Assembly (NCBI GenBank): GCA_964350265.1
Contig: CAYGJZ010000006.1
Span: 22,802 to 86,801 of the forward strand
Length of the DNA: 64,000 bases
From: BQJD01 sp964350265
GTDB taxonomy: Bacteria; Pseudomonadota; Gammaproteobacteria; Arenicellales; CAJQKF01
Reading direction: 5' to 3'
Part shown: positions 17,215-27,530 of the stretch, in pieces
How positions within the stretch are numbered: position 1 is the stretch's first letter
How the letters are laid out: every line of letters starts with the position of its first letter
Notes under the pieces: generated by a model
Told to the model about the DNA's origin: nothing
The model's input: only the letters and a program-made list of their open reading frames with translations
Databases searched by the model: none
Made by a program: the position numbers and the translations under genes

Positions 17215-17958
17215 TTTTCCCGCGTCGTCGGGCGGTTGCCCGGCCTGGTCGGCGTCGTCGCCGTCCTCGCGGGCACCGATGTCGGTGAGTGCCGAGGCCA
17301 CCAGCCCGGTGGGTACCGCGATGACGCCGAGGCCAAGGATCAGCACCACGAAGGTGAAGAACCGTCCCCCCGCGGTGATCGGGTAGATGTCGCCGTAGCC
17401 CACCGTGGTCAGCGTCGCCACCGCCCACCACATGCTGTGCGGAATGGACTTGAACTTGTCCGGCTGCGCCTCGTTCTCGAAGTAGTAGATGCCCACCGAG
17501 GACAGGTAGACGAGGATCACGATCATGACGATGAACAGGACCAGTTCGTCGCGGACCTGGAAGAAGGCCTTGATCAGCCGCTTGGCCGCCCGGTTGTAGC
17601 GGAACAGCTTGACGATGCGGGCCAGGCGGAAGATGCGCAGGATGCGCACCGAGCGCAGGTCGAGACCGGTGGCCAGGTAGAAGGGCGCGATGGCGGCAAG
17701 GTCGACCAGGCCGTAGAAGCTGAACACGAAGCGCAGCCGGTGCGGCGCGTAGGCCAGCCGCAGCAGGTACTCGGCGGTGAACACGGCGACGATGAACACC
17801 TCCAGCGCGTAGAAGGCGACGTACCAGGCATGGCCGAGGCCGGGCACCGTTTCCAGCGTGAAGGTCACCATGGAGACCACGATCAGCACCTGGATGAACC
17901 AGGAAAACCGCTGCCCGGTTCGGCTGTGCTCGTCGATCAGTCGCCGCGGGGAAGACAT
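17203..17958 (-). CDS. Voltage-gated potassium channel family protein
   Basis: 251-aa six-transmembrane ion channel of the inner membrane. The S4-like voltage sensor is a regular array of arginines and lysines (RSVRILRIFRLARIVKLFR) and the pore has the K+ selectivity filter TTVGYGD. The C-terminal ~30 residues are acidic and hydrophilic. Its ATG shares one base with the stop of the upstream GST gene (TGATG), so the two are translationally coupled on the minus strand. The ligand or physiological role is not visible from sequence. Confidence 0.92.
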   Translation of the reverse strand: MSSPRRLIDEHSRTGQRFSWFIQVLIVVSMVTFTLETVPGLGHAWYVAFYALEVFIVAVFTAEYLLRLAYAPHRLRFVFSFYGLVDLAAIAPFYLATGLDLRSVRILRIFRLARIVKLFRYNRAAKRLIKAFFQVRDELVLFIVMIVILVYLSSVGIYYFENEAQPDKFKSIPHSMWWAVATLTTVGYGDIYPITAGGRFFTFVVLILGLGVIAVPTGLVASALTDIGAREDGDDADQAGQPPDDAGKSEQ

Positions 17959-18590
17959 CAGTCCACGTCGGCGTCCAGCGCGGCGGCCTGCCGTTCACGG
18001 GCCCGGGCCCGGGCCAGCGCCGGTCGCGCCAGCACCCGGTCGGCATAGCGATCCACGCTTGTCTCGCCGGTTTCAAAGTCCAGCGAACGTGCCCAGGCCA
18101 GGGTATGGGCGCAGAGCACGTCGCAGACGCTGAAGGTGTCGCCGAGCAGGAACTCGTCGTCACCCAGTTTCTCTGCCAGCGCCGCGCAGGAGCGTTGGAA
18201 CTCGCGGCCGCAGTCCGGCAGGATTTCCGGCACGCGGACTTTCTCCGGGTAGACCAGGGCATGCTTGGTATAGGTCCACACCGGCGCCTCGAGGTCGGTC
18301 AGGGTATAGAAGTTCCAGGCGTCGTAGCGGGCGCGGGTTTCGGTGGCGAAGGCCGGCGACAGGCGCTGGCGGTCGCGGTGGCGGTCGGCGAGGTAGGTGC
18401 AGATGGCCGCCGACTCGGTCAGGACGAGGTCTTCCTCCACCAGTACCGGCAGCTTGCGCAGCGGGTTGAGGGTGCGGATCTCGTTGTCACGCGGGGCATG
18501 AATGCGCAGTTCGTAGTCGAGGGCAAGTTCCTCGAAGGTCCACACCACCCGGGTGCCCCGGGTACGGGGCGCGGTAAACAGGAGGTACAT
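17958..18590 (-). CDS. Glutathione S-transferase family protein
   Basis: 210-aa cytosolic GST. The N-terminal thioredoxin-like domain begins MYLLFTAPRTRGTRV and carries the glutathione-site motif NPLRKLPVLVEED followed by LTESAAICTYLA. The C-terminal helical domain has the D-box-like LGDTFSVCDVLCAH. I chose the ATG at 18590; an upstream in-frame ATG at 18623 would add 11 residues before the conserved fold. The 5' leader contains an intrinsic terminator about 70 nt before the start, which may regulate the gst-channel pair. Confidence 0.9.
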   Translation of the reverse strand: MYLLFTAPRTRGTRVVWTFEELALDYELRIHAPRDNEIRTLNPLRKLPVLVEEDLVLTESAAICTYLADRHRDRQRLSPAFATETRARYDAWNFYTLTDLEAPVWTYTKHALVYPEKVRVPEILPDCGREFQRSCAALAEKLGDDEFLLGDTFSVCDVLCAHTLAWARSLDFETGETSVDRYADRVLARPALARARARERQAAALDADVD

Positions 18591-18659
18591 AGGCGGACAG
18601 CCCGGCGGAAAGATGGGCGCCACATTACGGGGGGCGCCGGGGAGGTGTCAACCGGCTCG

Positions 18660-18687
18660 AAAAACCGCCCCGCGCCGGGCGCGGGGC
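18660..18687 (-). terminator. Intrinsic terminator in the leader of the gst-K+ channel operon (minus strand)
   Basis: Read on the minus strand, GCCCCGCGCC pairs with GGCGCGGGGC (18687-18667, 10 bp, one-base centre) and is followed after GG by TTTTT (18664-18660). It sits 70 bp upstream of the GST start codon. No annotated minus-strand gene lies upstream, so it must end a leader or small RNA. Confidence 0.6.
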
Positions 18688-18720
18688 AAAGCGTCAACAG
18701 GCTGGAGATGACATCGGCCG

Positions 18721-18748
18721 GGGTGGTGGACGGCGGCGTCGACCACCC
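18721..18748 (-). ncRNA. Stem-loop upstream of the minus-strand terminator, possible leader or small RNA
   Basis: On the minus strand GGGTGGTCGAC pairs with GTCCACCACCC (11 bp, one mismatch, loop GCCGCC). It lies between a possible -10 (TACACT, 18771-18766) and the terminator hairpin at 18687-18667. Together they would make a structured transcript of about 100 nt, either an attenuator leader of the gst gene or a free small RNA. There is no convincing -35, so this is a hypothesis. Confidence 0.3.
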
Positions 18749-18851
18749 GGATTCGACCGGCTTGCAGTGTAGTCCCGCCGGGCGGGCGAAGTGTTGCGCG
18801 GAAGATGGCGAAGCGATGGTGATGGACGGCACGGCGGGTCGGTGGACGCGG

Positions 18852-18857
18852 TATAAT
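18852..18857 (+). promoter_or_regulatory. Candidate -10 box of ubiK
   Basis: A consensus TATAAT lies 30 bp before the ubiK start in otherwise GC-rich sequence. No clear -35 hexamer is present at 16-18 bp spacing. Confidence 0.4.
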
Positions 18858-18886
18858 GCCGCGATGATTGCACGCGGAACCTGTCG

Positions 18887-19126
18887 ATGAGTCTGAAGGA
18901 CCTGGCCAGCGCGGTGAGCGCCGCCCTGCCGGAGCGTCTCGGCGAGGACGTGCGACGCAACGTGCGCGCGGCGGTGCGCGCCGGCTTCGAAAACATGGAA
19001 CTGGTTTCCCGCGAGGAACTCGAGGTGCAGCGGCAGGTGCTGGCGCGCACCCGCGAGCGCATCGAGGCGCTGGAGGCGAGAGTGGCCGAGCTCGAGCGCC
19101 GCCAGGACGGCGAAGGCAAGGACTGA
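18887..19126 (+). CDS. ubiK: UbiK/BMFP-family ubiquinone biosynthesis accessory factor
   Basis: 79-aa YqiC/UbiK-type protein, which assists aerobic ubiquinone synthesis through the soluble Ubi complex and binds membranes. It has the typical amphipathic N-terminal helix (LKDLASAVSAALPERL), the conserved VSREELEVQRQVLARTR segment near residues 41-57, and a C-terminal coiled coil rich in Leu, Glu and Arg. The length is normal for the family. It is preceded by TATAAT and followed by a GC-rich hairpin, suggesting a single-gene transcript. Confidence 0.9.
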   Translation: MSLKDLASAVSAALPERLGEDVRRNVRAAVRAGFENMELVSREELEVQRQVLARTRERIEALEARVAELERRQDGEGKD

Positions 19127-19146
19127 CGACGCCCCGCGGGCGTCGT
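19126..19146 (+). terminator. Hairpin after ubiK
   Basis: ACGACGCCC pairs with GGGCGTCGT (9 bp, loop CGC) directly after the ubiK stop. Only one further T follows, so it is a weak intrinsic terminator at best. Confidence 0.4.
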
Positions 19147-19202
19147 TGCGCCGCCGCTTCCCCATTCCGCCGCCGGGCGCAAGGCCCGCGCGGCATCGTC
19201 AT

Positions 19203-19214
19203 TCGAACGTTCGA
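19203..19214. promoter_or_regulatory. 12-bp palindrome upstream of ettA
   Basis: TCGAACGTTCGA is a perfect palindrome lying just before the ettA ribosome binding site (GAGGTG). It could be an operator or an mRNA element; a chance palindrome is not excluded. Confidence 0.3.
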
Positions 19215-19225
19215 GGTGTTTCCCG

Positions 19226-20893
<1,668 letters not shown>

Positions 20894-20905
20894 GCGTGCC
20901 CGGCG

Positions 20906-20937
20906 CCTGGCCGGATCAGGCGTCCTGTCCGGCCAGG
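20906..20937. terminator. Hairpin between convergent ettA and ppsA
   Basis: CCTGGCCGG (20906-20914) pairs with CCGGCCAGG (20929-20937), loop 14 nt, straddling the ppsA stop codon. No T-tract on either side, so it may be an mRNA 3' stem or a factor-dependent end rather than a classical terminator. Confidence 0.35.
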
Positions 20938-23276
20938 AACAGCCAGGTCTCGACCACCGTGTCGGGGTTCAGGGAGACGCTCTCGATGCCCTGGTCCATC
21001 AGCCAGCGGGCGAGGTCGGGGTGGTCGGAGGGGCCCTGGCCGCAGATGCCCACGTACTTGCCCGCCTCGCGGCAGGCGCCGATGGCCTGTGCCAGCAATG
21101 CCTTCACCGCCGGGTCGCGCTCGTCGAACAGGTGGGAGATGACCCCGGAGTCGCGGTCCAGGCCGAGGGTGAGCTGGGTGAGGTCGTTGGAGCCGATGGA
21201 AAAGCCGTCGAAGAATTCGAGGAATTCCCGGGCCAGCAGGGCATTGGAGGGGATCTCGCACATCATGATCACCTTCAGCCCGTTCTCGCCGCGGGCCAGG
21301 CCGTTCTCGGCCAGCAGCTCGGTGACCTGGCGGGCTTCTTCCAGGGTGCGCACGAAGGGCACCATGAGCCAGACGTTGGTCAGCCCCATCTGGTCGCGGA
21401 CGTGGCGCAGCGCGCGGCATTCCAGCTCGAAGCACTCGCGAAACCCCGCGTCGATGTAGCGCGAGGCGCCGCGGAAGCCGAGCATGGGATTCTCCTCGTC
21501 CGGCTCGAACTGCGGCCCGCCGATCATGTTGGCGTACTCGTTGGACTTGAAGTCCGACAGCCGGATGATCACCGGCTGCGGCGAGAAGGCGGCGGCCAGG
21601 GTGGCGATGCCCTCGCCGAGGCGGTCGACGTAGAAGCGCACCGGGTCGTCGTAGCCGGTCATGGCCTGGTCGATGCGCCGGCGCACGTTCTCGTCCATCT
21701 CGGCGTAGCGCAGCGCGGCGCGTGGGTGAATGCCGATGGTGTTGTTGATGATGAATTCCAGCCGCGCCAGGCCGACGCCGAAGTTGGGCAGCCGGGCGAA
21801 GTCGAAGGCGCGCTCGGGGTTGCCGACGTTCATCATGATCTTGAACGGCAGCTCGGGCATGTCGTCCAGGGCCACGCGCTTGAGCTGGAAGGGCAGTTCG
21901 CCGTCGTAGACGTAGCCGGCATCGCCCTCGGCGCAGGACACGGTGACCATGGCGCCGTCGGCGATGCGCTGGGTGGCGTCGCCGCAGCCGACCACCGCGG
22001 GCACGCCGAGCTCGCGGGCGATGATGGCGGCATGGCAGGTGCGCCCGCCGCGGTTGGTGACGATGGCGCTGGCGCGCTTCATCACCGGTTCCCAGTCCGG
22101 GTCGGTCATGTCGGTGACCAGCACGTCGCCGGGCTCGACCCGGGCGAGGTGACTGATGTCGGGCACGATGCGCACCTTGCCGGCGCCGATGCGCTGGCCG
22201 ATGGCACGGCCCTCGGCCAGCACGGTGCCGCGCCGGCCGAGCTCGAAGCGCTCCAGTACCTGGCCGTTGCCGCGGCTCTGCACGGTTTCCGGGCGGGCCT
22301 GGAGGATGTACAGGCGGCCGGTCTCGCCGTCCTTGCCCCACTCGATGTCCATCGGCCGACCGTAGTGCTGCTCGATGGTCACCGCCATCCGCGCCAGCGC
22401 GGTGACGTCGTCGTCGGTGAGGGCGTAGCGGCGGCGTTCCTCGTCGCTGGTGTCGATCACCGCCACCGGCTCGTCGCCGCCGTCGGCATAGACCATCTTG
22501 ATCAGCTTCGAGCCCATGGAGCGCTTCAGGATGGCCGGCCGGTCCGCGGCCAGCGCCGGCTTGTAGACGTAGAACTCGTCCGGGTTCACCGAACCCTGCA
22601 CCACGCACTCGCCGAGGCCGAAGGAGGCGGTGATGAACACCGCCTGGTCGAAGCCGGACTCGGTGTCGAGGGTGAACATGACGCCGCTGGCGCCGATGTC
22701 GCTGCGCACCATGTGCTGGATGCCGGCGGACAGCGCCACCTCGGCGTGGGAAAAACCCTGGTGCACGCGGTAGGAAATGGCGCGGTCGTTGAACAGGGAG
22801 GCGAACACCCGGCGGATGGCCAGGAGCACCTGCTCGATGCCGCGCACGTTGAGGAAGGTTTCCTGCTGGCCGGCGAAGGAGGCCTCGGGCAGGTCTTCGG
22901 CGGTGGCCGAGGAGCGCACCGCCACCGCCACTTCGCCGCTCTCGCCGAGGGCGGCGTAGGCGGTGCGGATTTCCTCCTCCAGGTCGGCGGGCAGCGGCGC
23001 CTGCTCGACCCAGGTGCGGATTTCCCGGCCGGCGGCGGTCAGCGCCTCGACGTCGTCGACGTCGAGGTTGTCGAGCACGGCGTTGATGCGCTTGTCCAGG
23101 TCCTGGTGGGCGAGGCAGCGTCGGTAGGCATCCGCGGTGGTGGCAAAGCCCTTCGGCACCTCGATGCCCTGGCGGGACAGTGCGCTGATCATCTCGCCGA
23201 GCGAGGCATTCTTGCCGCCAACACGCGGCACGTCGGCCATGCCGAGATCGGCAAACCAGAGCAGATTTTCGTTCAT
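20916..23276 (-). CDS. ppsA: Phosphoenolpyruvate synthase
   Basis: 786-aa PEP synthase (pyruvate, water dikinase), converting pyruvate and ATP to PEP, AMP and phosphate at the entry to gluconeogenesis. The N-terminal ATP-grasp domain begins WFADLGMADVPRVGGKNASLGEM; the swivelling phosphohistidine domain has GGRTCHAAIIARELG with the catalytic histidine; the C-terminal PEP/pyruvate TIM barrel includes MMCEIPSNALLA, FSIGSNDLTQ and CGQGPSDHP. Length is normal. It is divergent from ppsR, the kinase/pyrophosphorylase that inactivates and reactivates PpsA, with 110 bp between. Confidence 0.97.
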   Translation of the reverse strand: MNENLLWFADLGMADVPRVGGKNASLGEMISALSRQGIEVPKGFATTADAYRRCLAHQDLDKRINAVLDNLDVDDVEALTAAGREIRTWVEQAPLPADLEEEIRTAYAALGESGEVAVAVRSSATAEDLPEASFAGQQETFLNVRGIEQVLLAIRRVFASLFNDRAISYRVHQGFSHAEVALSAGIQHMVRSDIGASGVMFTLDTESGFDQAVFITASFGLGECVVQGSVNPDEFYVYKPALAADRPAILKRSMGSKLIKMVYADGGDEPVAVIDTSDEERRRYALTDDDVTALARMAVTIEQHYGRPMDIEWGKDGETGRLYILQARPETVQSRGNGQVLERFELGRRGTVLAEGRAIGQRIGAGKVRIVPDISHLARVEPGDVLVTDMTDPDWEPVMKRASAIVTNRGGRTCHAAIIARELGVPAVVGCGDATQRIADGAMVTVSCAEGDAGYVYDGELPFQLKRVALDDMPELPFKIMMNVGNPERAFDFARLPNFGVGLARLEFIINNTIGIHPRAALRYAEMDENVRRRIDQAMTGYDDPVRFYVDRLGEGIATLAAAFSPQPVIIRLSDFKSNEYANMIGGPQFEPDEENPMLGFRGASRYIDAGFRECFELECRALRHVRDQMGLTNVWLMVPFVRTLEEARQVTELLAENGLARGENGLKVIMMCEIPSNALLAREFLEFFDGFSIGSNDLTQLTLGLDRDSGVISHLFDERDPAVKALLAQAIGACREAGKYVGICGQGPSDHPDLARWLMDQGIESVSLNPDTVVETWLFLAGQDA

Positions 23277-23328
23277 TGTTCCCTAGATTCCACAGGAGAT
23301 GGACGGCGAGCGGGGGACGCGGGGCTGG

Positions 23329-23334
23329 TAGAAT
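23329..23334 (+). promoter_or_regulatory. Candidate -10 box of ppsR-rimO
   Basis: TAGAAT lies 52 bp before the ppsR start in the ppsA-ppsR divergent region. No matching -35 is evident. Confidence 0.3.
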
Positions 23335-23386
23335 AGCCCCGGTCGCGGCCGCTGGGCCGTGCGCGCCTTCCCATCAGGATTGATCG

Positions 23387-24208
23387 ATGACCACCCGACC
23401 CGTATTCGTGGTTTCCGACCGGACCGGCATTACCGCGGAGATGATGAGCCACAGCCTGCTGACGCAGTTCCCGAACGTGAAGTTCGACGTGGCCACGCTA
23501 CCCTTCGTGGACACGGATGATAAGGTCAGCGACGTGATTAGACAAATCAACCAGGCCGGGCTCGAGAGCGGATCGCGGCCGCTGGTGTTCACGACCTTCA
23601 TCGACGACAATCACCGCGGCCGCCTGACCGAGTGCGACGGCGTGCTGTTCGACCTGTTCGGCACCTTCCTCGACCCGCTGGAACAGGAGCTGGACCAGCA
23701 GTCCTCGCACAGCATCGGCGTTTCCCACGGCATCGTCGACCCGGTGCGCTACACCAACCGCATCGGCGCGGTGAACTACGCGGTGCACTGCGACGACGGT
23801 CTCAACGTGCGCGACTACGACAAGGCCCACGTCATCCTGGTGGGGGTCTCGCGGGCCGGGAAATCCCCGGTCAGCCTGTACCTGGCCATGCAGTTCGGGG
23901 TCTACTGCGCCAATTACCCGCTGACCGACGACGATCTCGAGCGCAGCGAGCTGGCGGCGGCACTGAAGCCGTGGCGGGAGAAGCTGTTCGGGCTCACCAT
24001 CCGGCCGGAGCGGCTGCAGCAGATTCGCCAGGAACGACGCAACAGTGGCAGTTATGCCAGCATGCAGCAGTGCCGCTACGAGGTGGCCCAGGGGGAAAAC
24101 ATCTTCATGCACAACCACTTGCCCACCGCCGACACCACCTCGCTGTCGATCGAGGAGATTGCCAGCCGCATCATGCAGCAGATGCGCCTGAAGCGGGATA
24201 TCTACTGA
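23387..24208 (+). CDS. ppsR: PEP synthase regulatory protein (bifunctional kinase/pyrophosphorylase)
   Basis: 273-aa DUF299 protein that phosphorylates PpsA using ADP and removes the phosphate using inorganic phosphate. It begins RPVFVVSDRTGITAEMMSHSLL, a conserved N terminus, and has the nucleotide-binding loop VGVSRAGKSPVSLYLA near residue 155. Head-to-head placement with ppsA is the usual arrangement and supports the specific role over the PPDK-directed homologues. Its stop shares one base with the rimO start. Confidence 0.96.
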   Translation: MTTRPVFVVSDRTGITAEMMSHSLLTQFPNVKFDVATLPFVDTDDKVSDVIRQINQAGLESGSRPLVFTTFIDDNHRGRLTECDGVLFDLFGTFLDPLEQELDQQSSHSIGVSHGIVDPVRYTNRIGAVNYAVHCDDGLNVRDYDKAHVILVGVSRAGKSPVSLYLAMQFGVYCANYPLTDDDLERSELAAALKPWREKLFGLTIRPERLQQIRQERRNSGSYASMQQCRYEVAQGENIFMHNHLPTADTTSLSIEEIASRIMQQMRLKRDIY

Positions 24209-25545
24209 TGAACGGCACGCGCTCCTCGGTCGGTTTCGTCAGCCTCGGCTGTCCCAAGGCGCTGGTGGACTCCGAGCGCATTCTCACCCGGCTGCGGGCG
24301 GAGGGATACGAGGTCTCCGGCAGCTACGACGATGCCGACGTGGTGGTGGTCAATACCTGCGGTTTCATCGAATCCGCGGTGGCCGAGTCCCTCGATGCCA
24401 TCGGCGAGGCCATGGCGGAGAACGGTCGCGTGGTGGTCACCGGCTGCCTCGGCGCGCGGGCCGGGGAAATCCGCGAGCGGTTCCCCGACGTGCTGTCCAT
24501 CTCCGGTCCGCAGGCCTACGACTCGGTGATGGACGCCATCCACCGGGCCTCGCCGCCACCCCACGACCCGTTCACCAGCCTGATTCCCCCGGGCGGCATC
24601 AAGCTCACCCCGCGGCACTATGCCTACCTGAAGATCGCCGAGGGCTGCAACCACAAGTGTACCTTCTGCATCATCCCGTCGATGCGCGGCACACTGGCCA
24701 GCCGTCCCGCCGACGAGGTGCTCATCGAGGCAGGCCGGCTGGTGGATGCCGGGGTGCGCGAACTGCTGGTCATTTCCCAGGACACCAGCGCCTACGGCGC
24801 CGACCTGCGCTACCGCACGGTGGTCCACCAGGGTCGCGAGGTGGAAACCCGCCTGCCGTCGCTGGCCCGCGAACTGGGCCGGCTGGGGGCCTGGGTGCGA
24901 CTGCACTACGTCTACCCCTATCCGAACGTCGACCAGCTGGTGCCGCTGATGGCCGAGGGCGTGGTGCTGCCCTATCTGGACGTGCCCCTGCAGCATGCCG
25001 CGCCGCGCATCCTCAAGGCCATGCGCCGCCCGGCCAATGCCGAGAACAGTCTCGAGCGCATACGCCGCTGGCGCGAGGTCTGCCCGGACATTGCCCTGCG
25101 CAGCAGTTTCATCGTCGGCTTCCCCGGCGAGACCGAGGCGGATTTCCAGGTGCTGCTCGACTTCCTCGCCGAGGCGCGGCTGGACCGGGTCGGCGCCTTC
25201 GAGTATTCGCCGGTGGAGGGGGCCGCGGCCAACGACCTGCCCGGCGCGGTGGCCGACGAGGTGCGCGCCGAACGCTACCAGCGGCTGATGGCGCTGGCCG
25301 CCGATATTTCCGCCGAACGCCTGCGTGGGCGCGTCGGGCGGCGGGAAACGGTGCTGGTGGACGAGGTGGTGGAAACCGACACGGTGGTCGCGCGCAGCTA
25401 TGCCGACGCACCGGAAATCGACGGCCTGGTCTACATGGACTGGTTCGAAGGCGTCGCCGCGGGGGACATGATCGAGGTGGAGATCATCGCCGCGGACGAG
25501 CACGACCTGGTGGCCAGGCCCCTGGCCGAAGCCGGCCGGGCCTAG
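24208..25545 (+). CDS. rimO: Ribosomal protein S12 methylthiotransferase RimO
   Basis: 445-aa radical SAM methylthiotransferase that modifies an aspartate of ribosomal protein S12. The N-terminal UPF0004 domain has SLGCPKALVDSE, VVNTCGFIESA and VTGCLGAR (three cluster cysteines). The radical SAM cluster is CNHKCTFCIIPSMRG, and a C-terminal TRAM domain ends the protein (VVARSYADAPEIDGLVY). The ATG at 24208 overlaps the ppsR stop by one base (TGATG), so translation is coupled; the longer open frame upstream is ppsR in another frame. Confidence 0.96.
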   Translation: MNGTRSSVGFVSLGCPKALVDSERILTRLRAEGYEVSGSYDDADVVVVNTCGFIESAVAESLDAIGEAMAENGRVVVTGCLGARAGEIRERFPDVLSISGPQAYDSVMDAIHRASPPPHDPFTSLIPPGGIKLTPRHYAYLKIAEGCNHKCTFCIIPSMRGTLASRPADEVLIEAGRLVDAGVRELLVISQDTSAYGADLRYRTVVHQGREVETRLPSLARELGRLGAWVRLHYVYPYPNVDQLVPLMAEGVVLPYLDVPLQHAAPRILKAMRRPANAENSLERIRRWREVCPDIALRSSFIVGFPGETEADFQVLLDFLAEARLDRVGAFEYSPVEGAAANDLPGAVADEVRAERYQRLMALAADISAERLRGRVGRRETVLVDEVVETDTVVARSYADAPEIDGLVYMDWFEGVAAGDMIEVEIIAADEHDLVARPLAEAGRA

Positions 25546-25727
25546 TAGACGAAGCGCTTCAGTGCCGGGTCGATGCGCACCGGCTGTTCGCGGCGCTTGA
25601 ACAGCTGGTAGACGACGGCAGCGGCACTGCGCGGCACGATGGCATTCGGAGCGGCGTCGACCGGTGCTTGCCGGTCGTCGTGTCCGGACGATGCCTTGTC
25701 GTCGATGGCGTGGTGATTCTTGTTCAT
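25542..25727 (-). CDS. Small hypothetical protein (61 aa)
   Basis: Unrecognised 61-aa open frame on the minus strand, overlapping the last bases of convergent rimO. It begins MNKNHHAIDDKASSG, with a hydrophilic His/Asp/Lys-rich first half and a more structured second half, AAAVVYQLFKRREQPVRIDP. Possible ribosome binding site CGAGG lies about 12 bases before the ATG. The composition, with AAC, AAG and AAT codons, differs from obvious shadow frames, and it sits alone in the rimO-prfC interval. No function can be proposed. It could be a false open frame. Confidence 0.45.
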   Translation of the reverse strand: MNKNHHAIDDKASSGHDDRQAPVDAAPNAIVPRSAAAVVYQLFKRREQPVRIDPALKRFVY

Positions 25728-25888
25728 GGTGTTTCGCGACCTCGAGTGATCCCCATCCCCGCGAAGAGTGGGCCTGGCATGTGCCTGGGCCATTTCGCCA
25801 CGCATTGTAGCGCCCGCCGGATCGCCGGGAATACTGGCGGGCGGGAAAAACCACGAAAATGCCACTAGTGTTGGTGTCGCCGCCGCCC

Positions 25889-25916
25889 TTGGAGCGGAGC
25901 GGGAATCCGCTATAAT
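25889..25916 (+). promoter_or_regulatory. Sigma-70-type promoter of prfC
   Basis: TTGGAG (25889-25894), 16 bp spacer, consensus TATAAT (25911-25916), 33 bp before the prfC start. The interval between the small gene and prfC is otherwise without open frames. Confidence 0.55.
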
Positions 25917-25949
25917 CCGCGCCCCGCACCGATCCCGCCCAACGAGGTC

Positions 25950-27530
25950 ATGTCCCAGCTTTCCGACGCCATTGCCGCCCGCCGCACCTTCGCCATCATC
26001 TCCCACCCCGACGCCGGCAAGACCACGCTCACCGAGCGCCTGCTGCAGTACGGCGGGGCGATCCAGCTTGCCGGCACCGTGAAGGCGCGCAAGAGCGGTC
26101 GCTACGCCACCTCGGACTGGATGGAACTGGAGAAGGAGCGCGGCATCTCGGTGACCTCCTCGGTGATGCAGTTTCCCTACAAGGGGCGGGTGTTCAACCT
26201 GCTCGACACCCCCGGTCACGCGGATTTTTCCGAGGACACCTACCGCACCCTGACCGCGGTGGACTCGGCGCTGATGGTCATCGACGTGGCCAAGGGCGTG
26301 GAGGAGCGCACCATCAAGCTGATGGAGGTCTGCCGATTGCGGGACACGCCGATCATGACCTTCATCAACAAGCTTGACCGCGAAGGGCGCGAGCCGGTGG
26401 AACTGCTCGACGAGGTCGAGGAGGTGCTCGGCATCGAGTGCGCGCCGATGACCTGGCCGGTGGGCATGGGCAAGAGCTTCCGCGGCATCTACCGGATGTT
26501 CGACGACCGCGTCTGCCTGTATGCCGAGCGCAACCGCGCCCTCGACGAGGACCTCGTCATCGAGGGACTCGACCACCCCGAGCTGGCCCGTCATGTCGGC
26601 GACGATGCCGCCGAGGCCCTGCGCGAGGAGATCGAGCTGGTGCGCGGCGCCAGCCATGCCTTCGACCTCGCCGCCTACCGCGCCGGCACGCAGACCCCGG
26701 TGTACTTCGGCTCGGCGCTGAACCGGCTCGGCACCGACGAGTTGATGGACGGCTTCGCCACCCATGCGCCGCCGCCGCGTCCGCGCGCCACCGAGAGCCG
26801 CGAGGTGTCTGCCGACGAGGAAGCGGTGACCGGCCTGGTGTTCAAGATCCAGGCCAACATGGATCCCGCCCACCACGACCGCATTGCCTTCATGCGCATC
26901 ATCTCCGGGCGCTTCACCCGTGGCATGAAGCTGCGCCACGTGCGCGCCGGGCGAACGCTGACCATTCACAATGCCATCCAGTTCATGGCGTCGCGGCGGG
27001 AGAATGCCGAGGACGCCTATGCCGGGGACATTCTCGGCCTGCACAACCACGGTACCATCCAGATCGGCGACACCTTCACCGAGGGCGAGGTGCTCAAGTT
27101 CATCGGCGTGCCGAGCTTCGCCCCGGAACTGTTCCGCCGCGTGCGCCTGCGTGACCCGCTGCGCGCCAAGGCGTTGCACAAGGGACTGGTGCAGCTCAGC
27201 GAGGAGGGGGCCACCCAGGTGTTCAAGCCCCGCCTGGGCAACGAACTGGTGCTCGGCGCGGTGGGCATCCTGCAGTTCGACGTGGTCGCCCACCGCCTGC
27301 ACCACGAGTACGGCGTGGAATGCGCCTTCGAGGGCGTGCAGGTGGCCACCGCCCGCTGGGTGTCCAGCGACAACGCTGCCAAGCTGGCCGAGTTCGAGCG
27401 GCGCAACGAAATCAACCTCGCCGACGACGGTGCCGGGGTGCTCGCCTACCTGGCGCCGAACCTGGCCAACCTGCGCCTGACCCAGGAGCGCTGGCCCGAC
27501 ATCCAGTTCAGCGCCACCCGCGAGCTGTAG
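25950..27530 (+). CDS. prfC: Peptide chain release factor 3
   Basis: 526-aa translational GTPase RF3, which recycles RF1/RF2 after peptide release. G motifs: SHPDAGKTTLTE (G1), DTPGHADFSEDTYR (G3), NKLDREGREP (G4). The N terminus RRTFAIISHPDAGKTTL and the substrate-region sequence ATSDWMELEKERGISVTSS are characteristic of RF3 rather than EF-G. Length agrees with E. coli RF3 (529). Confidence 0.97.
   Translation: MSQLSDAIAARRTFAIISHPDAGKTTLTERLLQYGGAIQLAGTVKARKSGRYATSDWMELEKERGISVTSSVMQFPYKGRVFNLLDTPGHADFSEDTYRTLTAVDSALMVIDVAKGVEERTIKLMEVCRLRDTPIMTFINKLDREGREPVELLDEVEEVLGIECAPMTWPVGMGKSFRGIYRMFDDRVCLYAERNRALDEDLVIEGLDHPELARHVGDDAAEALREEIELVRGASHAFDLAAYRAGTQTPVYFGSALNRLGTDELMDGFATHAPPPRPRATESREVSADEEAVTGLVFKIQANMDPAHHDRIAFMRIISGRFTRGMKLRHVRAGRTLTIHNAIQFMASRRENAEDAYAGDILGLHNHGTIQIGDTFTEGEVLKFIGVPSFAPELFRRVRLRDPLRAKALHKGLVQLSEEGATQVFKPRLGNELVLGAVGILQFDVVAHRLHHEYGVECAFEGVQVATARWVSSDNAAKLAEFERRNEINLADDGAGVLAYLAPNLANLRLTQERWPDIQFSATREL

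Noticed and set aside
18735..18765. tRNA-like T-arm (GGTCGAATCC on the minus strand)
   Set aside because: The loop lacks the second T, no acceptor or anticodon stems can be folded around it, and the sequence is better explained by the stem-loop at 18721-18748.
21021..23336. Long open frame (over 700 codons) on the plus strand opposite ppsA
   Set aside because: It is the antisense shadow of a recognised 786-aa PEP synthase in high-GC DNA; its His/Val/Gly-rich translation has no domain pattern.
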